The notes beneath the pieces were generated by a model. The model saw nothing but the letters and a program-made list of their open reading frames with translations. It was not told where the DNA came from and did no database searches. The position numbers and the translations under genes are program-made. A stretch of DNA of 17,796 nucleotides from Litorimonas sp964565335. GTDB lineage: Bacteria; Pseudomonadota; Alphaproteobacteria; Caulobacterales; Maricaulaceae. Every line of letters starts with the position of its first letter. Positions within the stretch are counted from its first letter, which is position 1. Below are positions 12,717-17,796 of the stretch, one piece after another. The DNA is taken from positions 1 through 17,796 of the forward strand of contig CAZMEN010000057.1 in the NCBI GenBank assembly GCA_964565335.1. The letters are read 5' to 3'.

Positions 12717-13682
12717 CTAAGCCTCAATATAGCCTTGAGCCTGTGTTGCCGCCAACATTGCTGCTTGAAGCTTCTCGAAAGCACGCCCTTCGATCTGGCG
12801 GATACGTTCGCGGCTGACTTCGTATATCTTTGCTAAATCTTCCAGAGTCATAGGCTTATCAGACAAGCGGCGCTTCATAATAATGTCGCGTTCTCGATCA
12901 TTTAAATCGGCCATGGCCTCTTGTAGTAATTCCATGCGCTCATCATGTTCTTGTGCCTCACCGAGGACTTGTTCTTGTGAATCCGCGTCATCCGTAAGCC
13001 ATTCCTGCCATTCCGCTGTACCGTCATCCCCGCCAATAGTAACATTTAGAGACGCATCGCCTCCGCCGGACATACGGCGATTCATTGAATGAACTTCGTC
13101 TACTTTAACGTTGAGCGTCGTGGCAATTTTTTCGACATGCTCGGGCGTTAGGTCACCTTCTTCAACCGCTTTCATTTCACCTTTTAAGCGTCTGAGATTG
13201 AAGAATAATTTCTTTTGTGCCGCCGTTGTGCCCATCTTTACGAGGGACCATGAGCGCAAAACATACTCCTGAATAGCGGCGCGGATCCACCACATTGCAT
13301 AAGTAGACAAACGGAAACCCTTATCCGGGTCAAATTTCTTGACGGCTTGCATCAGACCTACATTGCCCTCGGAAATAACCTCTCCAATCGGCAAGCCATA
13401 TCCGCGATAGCCCATGGCGATTTTCGCAACGAGTCGTAAATGAGATGTGACCATACGCTCCGCCGATTGTGTGTCGCCGTCTTCGACCCATCGTTTAGCG
13501 AGTGTAAATTCCTCATTACGTTCCAGCATCGGGAACTTCCGGATTTCTTGAAGATAACTGTTCAAACCTTGCTCGGGGGAGAGCGCCATAGAAAGGCTCA
13601 GATTGCCTGTATAAGAGGCATCTGCTTTGGTTGTATCTGTCATCGCTTTTTTAGACGGAAGCGTCTTTGTGTTTTCGGCCAT
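12717..13682 (-). CDS. rpoH: heat-shock sigma factor RpoH (sigma-32)
   Basis: RpoH directs RNA polymerase to heat-shock promoters. The protein is 321 aa, slightly longer than E. coli RpoH (284 aa) because of an N-terminal extension of about 35 residues. Region 1.2 is SYLQEIRKFPML (42-53). Region 2 covers about 74-144, with the core DPDKGFRLSTYAMWWIRAAIQ (118-138) and VLRSWSLVK. The RpoH box QKKLFFNLR (156-164) separates it from housekeeping sigma factors. Region 4 carries the recognition helix motif TLEDLAKIYEVSRERIRQIE (279-298). Start 13682 has GGGAGG upstream on the minus strand. It lies downstream of a pseudouridine synthase gene, a neighbourhood common in alphaproteobacteria, but the 135-base gap suggests it has its own promoter. 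Alphaproteobacteria often carry more than one rpoH. Confidence 0.96.
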   Translation of the reverse strand: MAENTKTLPSKKAMTDTTKADASYTGNLSLSMALSPEQGLNSYLQEIRKFPMLERNEEFTLAKRWVEDGDTQSAERMVTSHLRLVAKIAMGYRGYGLPIGEVISEGNVGLMQAVKKFDPDKGFRLSTYAMWWIRAAIQEYVLRSWSLVKMGTTAAQKKLFFNLRRLKGEMKAVEEGDLTPEHVEKIATTLNVKVDEVHSMNRRMSGGGDASLNVTIGGDDGTAEWQEWLTDDADSQEQVLGEAQEHDERMELLQEAMADLNDRERDIIMKRRLSDKPMTLEDLAKIYEVSRERIRQIEGRAFEKLQAAMLAATQAQGYIEA

Positions 13683-13771
13683 TCCAGCCTCCCAGTATTA
13701 TTTCAAGACCCACATATAAGATACGCTGACCGAGAAAAAAGGTTCAGAGGGAGAGTTTACGCTAAATTAAT

Positions 13772-13790
13772 GAAAACAGGGCCTTGTTTC
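13772..13790 (-). terminator. weak hairpin after the pseudouridine synthase gene
   Basis: On the minus strand GAAACAAGGCCCTGTTTTC can fold with a short imperfect stem (GAAA-CA / TG-TTTC with one bulge), followed by ATTAATTT. It lies just past the rluD-like stop and could end or attenuate that transcript before rpoH. The stem is short, so the call is tentative. The rest of 13683-13817 should hold the rpoH promoter, but I cannot name convincing boxes. Confidence 0.25.
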
Positions 13791-13817
13791 GGTTAATTCG
13801 CCATTATTTCTATTTGT

Positions 13818-14891
13818 TCATGGGGTCTTCAGGCCAATCAGGGCCGCTTCTAAGGCTTTCATATCGGCGGGGATATCCGCATCGAATGAGAGCTGTTCTT
13901 TGGTGATCGGGTGTAAGAACCCCAAATGCCGCGCATGTAGGGCTTGACGTTTGAACAAAGCAATAGACTCTCTTAGAGCGAATTCGTCCGGCTTATTGGC
14001 TGTCAAGAACCCTCTTTGATTACCGTATAGCGGGTCACCCAAAAGCGGCGCATGTATAGCCGCCATATGGACACGAATTTGATGCGTTCGGCCCGTTTCA
14101 AGGCGGCATTCTATCTGGCTGACCTTGGGGGTGCCGATTGCGGCATTTGCTTGTTGCCCAAAACCACGGACATAGCTGTAATGCGTCACGGCGTGACGCC
14201 CGTGATCAGAGGCCTCCATGTTTCCGAGTGTGCCCCGAACAACGGCCTGTTTTTTACGGTCATTGGGCGCTCGGGCCAATCTGCTCTCAATCGACCCAGA
14301 GCGAGGCTTGGGCGCTCCGCGTACAAAGAGTGTGTAAACACGGTCTATTGAGTGCTTAGCGAACTGTTTTGAGAGGAAACGGTGTGCACGATCCGTTTTG
14401 GCGACGACCAATATGCCCGATGTGTCTTTATCGAGGCGGTGAACGATGCCCGGCCGCATAACGCCGCCTATGCCTGATAAACTGTCTTTACAATGAAAGA
14501 GTAGGGCATTGACGAGTGTCGCTGAGCGGGAGCCCGGAGCCGGATGAACGGTCATGCCTGCGGCTTTGTTGACTACGATTAACTGTTCATCTTCATAAAT
14601 TATATCCAGCGGTATGTTCTCAGGAGACGGTGTGTCGTCAACAGGAGGTGGAACAAGAACGGCGTATTCAACGTCCGCTTTAATTTTATGCGTTGGCGAC
14701 GCTATGATGTCGCCGTCAGCCCGGACATTGCCATTTTCTATCAAGGTTTTGACGCGGGAGCGAGAAAGGCCTGTCCAATTGCTCAACCATTTATCTAAAC
14801 GCTCCCCGGCGATGCTCACATCCGCTGATTGCGTTTGCCAACTTTCCTTGTCAGGCGATATGGGGGGTGGGCGTTCGGTCATAGAGCGCAT
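13818..14891 (-). CDS. rluD: RluA-family 23S rRNA pseudouridine synthase (RluD-like)
   Basis: The enzyme isomerises uridines in large-subunit rRNA to pseudouridine. The protein is 357 aa (E. coli RluD 326 aa). An S4 RNA-binding domain lies at about 28-75 (ERLDKWLSNWTGLSRSRVKTL), followed by the catalytic domain with IVVNKAAGMTVHPAPGS and the motif HRLDKDTSG (151-159), in which Asp154 is the catalytic residue. Later family motifs are LETGRTHQIRVHMA and PLLGDPLYG. The S4 domain and the PAPGS context favour RluD (positions 1911/1915/1917 in E. coli) over RluA or RluC, but the exact target is inference. Start 14891 is chosen over 14882 without a strong ribosome site for either. It is transcribed toward rpoH and diverges from the TonB-dependent receptor. 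Confidence 0.93.
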   Translation of the reverse strand: MRSMTERPPPISPDKESWQTQSADVSIAGERLDKWLSNWTGLSRSRVKTLIENGNVRADGDIIASPTHKIKADVEYAVLVPPPVDDTPSPENIPLDIIYEDEQLIVVNKAAGMTVHPAPGSRSATLVNALLFHCKDSLSGIGGVMRPGIVHRLDKDTSGILVVAKTDRAHRFLSKQFAKHSIDRVYTLFVRGAPKPRSGSIESRLARAPNDRKKQAVVRGTLGNMEASDHGRHAVTHYSYVRGFGQQANAAIGTPKVSQIECRLETGRTHQIRVHMAAIHAPLLGDPLYGNQRGFLTANKPDEFALRESIALFKRQALHARHLGFLHPITKEQLSFDADIPADMKALEAALIGLKTP

Positions 14892-15062
14892 TTACTCGGT
14901 TGTGACTAATTGGCAACACTGCATTGCATTTATCGTTGCGTTTTAGGGCTTTAGAGAGAAGAGCCTTGCATTGAATTCTGGTATTAGATACCCCTGTTCC
15001 TAATGTGCGGCAGGATTCCTGCACGCTACAATATTGTTCCACCAACAAGGACACGGGAAATT
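14892..15062. promoter_or_regulatory. divergent promoter region with a 13-bp palindrome
   Basis: This 171-base gap must hold the promoters of the pseudouridine synthase (minus) and the TonB-dependent receptor (plus). A perfect dyad, GCAGGATTCCTGC, lies at 15010-15022, about 40 bases before the receptor start, and could be an operator or a 5' leader hairpin. TTGCAT (14966-14971) and TAGATA (14985-14990) are possible promoter elements but the spacing is poor. No small gene is seen. Confidence 0.35.
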
Positions 15063-17702
15063 ATGTTCAAGAAATCACTACTTATCAGCAGTGCCGCAAT
15101 TTTTGTATCGGCTTCTGCCACGACGGCAATCGCCCAAGACTACGAGGACGAAATCATCGTTACAGCGACTAAGCGTGCATCAACCCTTCAGGAAACACCA
15201 GTTGCTGTTACGGTCACAACTGCTGATGTCATTGAAAACGCACAAATCCTCGATATTAAGGATTTACAGACAGTTGTGCCGACATTCCGTGTCTCACAGC
15301 TGCAAAACGCCGCTAATACAACACTCACAATTCGCGGCTTTGGTAATGGTGGTAACAATATCGGTATCGAGCCCGCTGTCGGCCTGTTCATTGATGGTGT
15401 TTATCGTTCACGTGCCGCCGCTCAGATTGGTGACTTACCCGCACTCGAGCGCGTAGAAGTCCTGTCCGGCCCACAGTCTACACTTTTCGGTAAGAATGCC
15501 TCAGCGGGTGTTGTTAGTATCGTGACTGAGAAACCTTCTTTCGAAACTGAAGGCTATGTTGAAGGCGGCGTCGGTCGTTTTGATCAACATTACCTCAAAG
15601 GATACATCACAACAGGTGTTACAGAAAATGTTGCCGTTAGCCTAGGTGGTGGGTTCCAAAAACGTGACGGTTACTTCTATAATGCCGTTCCTGGCGCGGG
15701 CGATATGAACGAAATTGATCGTTTCAATCTTCGCGGCCAGTTACTCTGGGAGCCAACGGATGAGTTGTCAGTACGTGTTATCGCCGATACGAGCAGCATT
15801 AACGAGAATTGCTGTGGTACGGGCGTAGCGATTGATGGACCTTTGTCAGCTGCTTCTCCAGCAAGAGCGCGCGATGTTATCTATGGTTTCAGTGGTGCCC
15901 AGCCTTCTGCTCAAGAGCAGTTCCGTTATGTAACTTACCTCAACAAAGACACGATCAACGATATCAAGGATCGCGGCGTTTCAGTCCAAGTCGATTATGA
16001 TTTGGGTGATATGACGCTTACCTCTATTTCTGCTTATCGCTCGAACGAAGCTTTCTTTGATAGTGACTCCGATTTCAACTCTTTGGAAATTCTCCGAAGC
16101 ACATTTCAGGGTGTAGATATTGGAACGTTAACGCAAGAAGTCCGTTTGGCTTCTAATGGCGGAAGCTGGCTTGAGTGGATGGTCGGGGGTTATTACTTCG
16201 ATGAGTCAATCGAACAAAATTCCGGCATTGAATACGGTGATGATACGCGTCGTTATATTGATGCATTGTCTGGCGGTGCTTTAGGCGGGATTGAACAAAT
16301 TCTCGGTTTTACACCGGGCACATTCTTCGGCTCGGGGCAAAGCATTGATGAAACATTTACTCAGGATGATAAGGCTTACTCACTCTTTGGTACGGCTGAC
16401 TTTGAAGTGTCGGATCGATTGACGTTGACGCTTGGCGGTAACTATACAAAAGACGAGAAGGACGTCGCGGCTTCGACGGTCAATGGCGATATATTCTCAA
16501 ATGTTGATTTCCAAGGCGCCGCAGGCTTGCAGGTTATTACGACGCAAGGCCTTGCTGCGAACTTCCCGGCTTTGGCCGCCAGTTGTGGTCTTGGAGCGCT
16601 TCCGTTCTCTGCCGCTAATGTTGGCGCTGTTTTAGGTGCTCCTGCTTGTTTCATCGACGCAATGGGAAATACCGCTCCTGGTTCTGCTGTGTTCCCCGGC
16701 TTCCAAGCGCAAGTTGCCGCAGGCGCGGCCGCTATTGATCGGACAAGCCTCGACCCGAATGTTAACCCTCTTGCCGGCCTATACCCTCTGCAGTTCCAGC
16801 CTCAGTTCTTAGCATTCCCGAATCGTGTCGAAGACGGTAATACAACGGATAGTGAGTTCACCTATACGGCTAAAGCCGCATATGAGTTGACTGATAACCT
16901 TAACACATATGCTAGCTATGCAACTGGCTTCAAAGCCTCATCATGGAACCTGACGCGTGATTCACGTCCATTCCAAACTGACGCTTTAGCTCTACAAGCT
17001 GCGGGATTATTGCCTAACAACTATGTCCCAACTACGGGTCGTAATTTTGGTACTCGTTTTGCTTCACCTGAAACTGTGAGGGTCTTCGAACTTGGTTTGA
17101 AAGGCCGTTTCGAAAAGGGTGCATTTAACGTGGCGTTGTTTGACCAAACTGTTGAAGGTTTCCAGTCCACAATCTTCCAAGGAACAGGCTTTGTTCTCTC
17201 TAATGCGGGTGAGCAGTCAACAAAAGGTATCGAATTTGATACGACTTACAGCCCGATCGAAGAATTGACTTTGACCTTTGGTGGTGTCTTGCAAGACCCA
17301 GTATATGACTCATTCACAGCTGCGCCGGGGCCTAATGGTACGACTGTTGATCTGTCAGGTGAAAAGCCAGCTGGTATCAATGAGATCGCTTTGAGCGCCT
17401 CTGCAACATATATGCATGAGTTTGCAGACGGCACCGAAGCCTTCATTCGTGGTAACTATCAGTACGAAGATGAAGTCCAGATCGTTGATAACATTCCCGG
17501 CCTGACACGGGACACAAGCCTCGTAAATGCGTCAGCAGGATTTAACTTCCAGAACGGTGTCTCGGTACGCTACTGGGTCAACAACCTGTTCCAACATGAG
17601 ACTTATACAAGTGCTTTCCCGGGCGTTGTGCAGTCCGGAACTGTGAACGCGTACCCTAACCAGCCTCGTACATATGGCGTGGCTCTGCGTTACAACTTTT
17701 AA
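15063..17702 (+). CDS. TonB-dependent outer membrane receptor
   Basis: An outer-membrane beta-barrel that imports a scarce ligand using energy from TonB-ExbB-ExbD. The protein is 879 aa. A signal peptide (residues 1-24, cleavage after TAIA) is followed by a TonB box, DEIIVTATKR (29-38). A plug domain spans about 40-157 (ETPVAVTVTT, TIRGFG, VEVLSGPQSTLFGKNASAG) and the barrel runs to the C-terminus, ending YGVALRYNF with the terminal Phe required for barrel insertion. ATG 15063 is preferred over the open frame from 15003 because it starts the signal peptide and has GGGAA upstream. A Cys-Cys pair in an extracellular-type loop (ENCCGTG) and a long loop at about 500-600 are visible. Its ligand cannot be read from sequence: no heme, siderophore or carbohydrate gene is adjacent. 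Codon use (GGT, CGT, ACA) suggests high expression. Confidence 0.95.
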   Translation: MFKKSLLISSAAIFVSASATTAIAQDYEDEIIVTATKRASTLQETPVAVTVTTADVIENAQILDIKDLQTVVPTFRVSQLQNAANTTLTIRGFGNGGNNIGIEPAVGLFIDGVYRSRAAAQIGDLPALERVEVLSGPQSTLFGKNASAGVVSIVTEKPSFETEGYVEGGVGRFDQHYLKGYITTGVTENVAVSLGGGFQKRDGYFYNAVPGAGDMNEIDRFNLRGQLLWEPTDELSVRVIADTSSINENCCGTGVAIDGPLSAASPARARDVIYGFSGAQPSAQEQFRYVTYLNKDTINDIKDRGVSVQVDYDLGDMTLTSISAYRSNEAFFDSDSDFNSLEILRSTFQGVDIGTLTQEVRLASNGGSWLEWMVGGYYFDESIEQNSGIEYGDDTRRYIDALSGGALGGIEQILGFTPGTFFGSGQSIDETFTQDDKAYSLFGTADFEVSDRLTLTLGGNYTKDEKDVAASTVNGDIFSNVDFQGAAGLQVITTQGLAANFPALAASCGLGALPFSAANVGAVLGAPACFIDAMGNTAPGSAVFPGFQAQVAAGAAAIDRTSLDPNVNPLAGLYPLQFQPQFLAFPNRVEDGNTTDSEFTYTAKAAYELTDNLNTYASYATGFKASSWNLTRDSRPFQTDALALQAAGLLPNNYVPTTGRNFGTRFASPETVRVFELGLKGRFEKGAFNVALFDQTVEGFQSTIFQGTGFVLSNAGEQSTKGIEFDTTYSPIEELTLTFGGVLQDPVYDSFTAAPGPNGTTVDLSGEKPAGINEIALSASATYMHEFADGTEAFIRGNYQYEDEVQIVDNIPGLTRDTSLVNASAGFNFQNGVSVRYWVNNLFQHETYTSAFPGVVQSGTVNAYPNQPRTYGVALRYNF

Positions 17703-17723
17703 ATTAATTTTATAATTTCAGAG

Positions 17724-17753
17724 AAAAGCCGGACATTTAGTTCGGCTTTTTTT
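17724..17753 (+). terminator. rho-independent terminator of the receptor gene
   Basis: AAAAGCCGGAC (17724-17734) pairs with GTTCGGCTTTT (17740-17750) around ATTTA, giving an 11-bp stem with one G-U pair, followed by a run of T to 17753. It lies 22 bases past the receptor stop and is a strong, classic terminator. The remaining bases to 17796 hold nothing I can call. Confidence 0.9.
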
Positions 17754-17796
17754 ATGCGCGTATGTCTATTACTTTAAGAGGCCGCTGGTGCAGGTT

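Noticed and set aside
16442..16654. Small open frames in other frames of the TonB-dependent receptor gene
   Set aside because: They lie inside a complete receptor with signal peptide, plug and terminal Phe, and have no features of their own.
17774..17796. Possible 3' end of a minus-strand gene entering from the right edge (last residues PAPAAS)
   Set aside because: Only six codons and a stop are visible. The ending is plausible for an alphaproteobacterial protein and the preceding hairpin could serve both strands, but this is too little to call a gene.

Overview
The window looks like chromosomal DNA from an alphaproteobacterium of moderate GC content. A marine Caulobacterales/Maricaulales-type (Hyphomonadaceae-like) lineage is my best guess. 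The reasons are the SUF operon that opens with a NifS/IscS-type cysteine desulfurase and ends sufS-sufT-sufA, the rluD-rpoH neighbourhood, and a large TonB-dependent receptor with a DEIIVTA-type TonB box. The exact taxon is inference.

Positions 1-9506 (+ strand) form one tightly packed SUF iron-sulfur cluster assembly operon. The core genes are a cysteine desulfurase (25-1149), sufB (1514-3019), sufC (4634-5380), sufD (5361-6413), sufS (7004-8221), sufT (8248-8709) and sufA (8706-9086). SufS and the first desulfurase supply persulfide sulfur, SufB-SufC-SufD is the ATP-driven scaffold, SufA is an A-type carrier, and SufT is a maturation accessory. Woven between these are at least nine non-canonical genes: a 124-aa conserved protein, a membrane-anchored periplasmic protein, a Rid-family protein, a cupin, a two-helix membrane protein, three tandem 54-60-aa two-helix membrane miniproteins between sufD and sufS, and a four-helix membrane protein after sufA. 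Most junctions are 1-20 bp overlaps (ATGA, TGATG, TAGTG), which suggests translational coupling. A run of 10 N (3949-3958) joins the Rid and cupin genes into one artificial ORF. The operon promoter lies left of the window.

Positions 9507-11298 hold a membrane-anchored PH-like protein, a MmcQ/YjbR protein and, convergent on the - strand, a GNAT acetyltransferase. Positions 11299-12189 encode a membrane fatty acyl desaturase. Positions 12190-12661 hold a small XRE regulator cassette: an operator-like repeat, a small ORF interrupted by an in-frame TGA, and a 69-aa HTH protein.

A hairpin at 12667-12695 separates this from the - strand pair rluD (13818-14891) and rpoH (12717-13682, heat-shock sigma-32). 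The window ends with a complete 879-aa TonB-dependent receptor (15063-17702) followed by a strong terminator. I found no rRNA, tRNA, CRISPR array, insertion sequence or phage gene.
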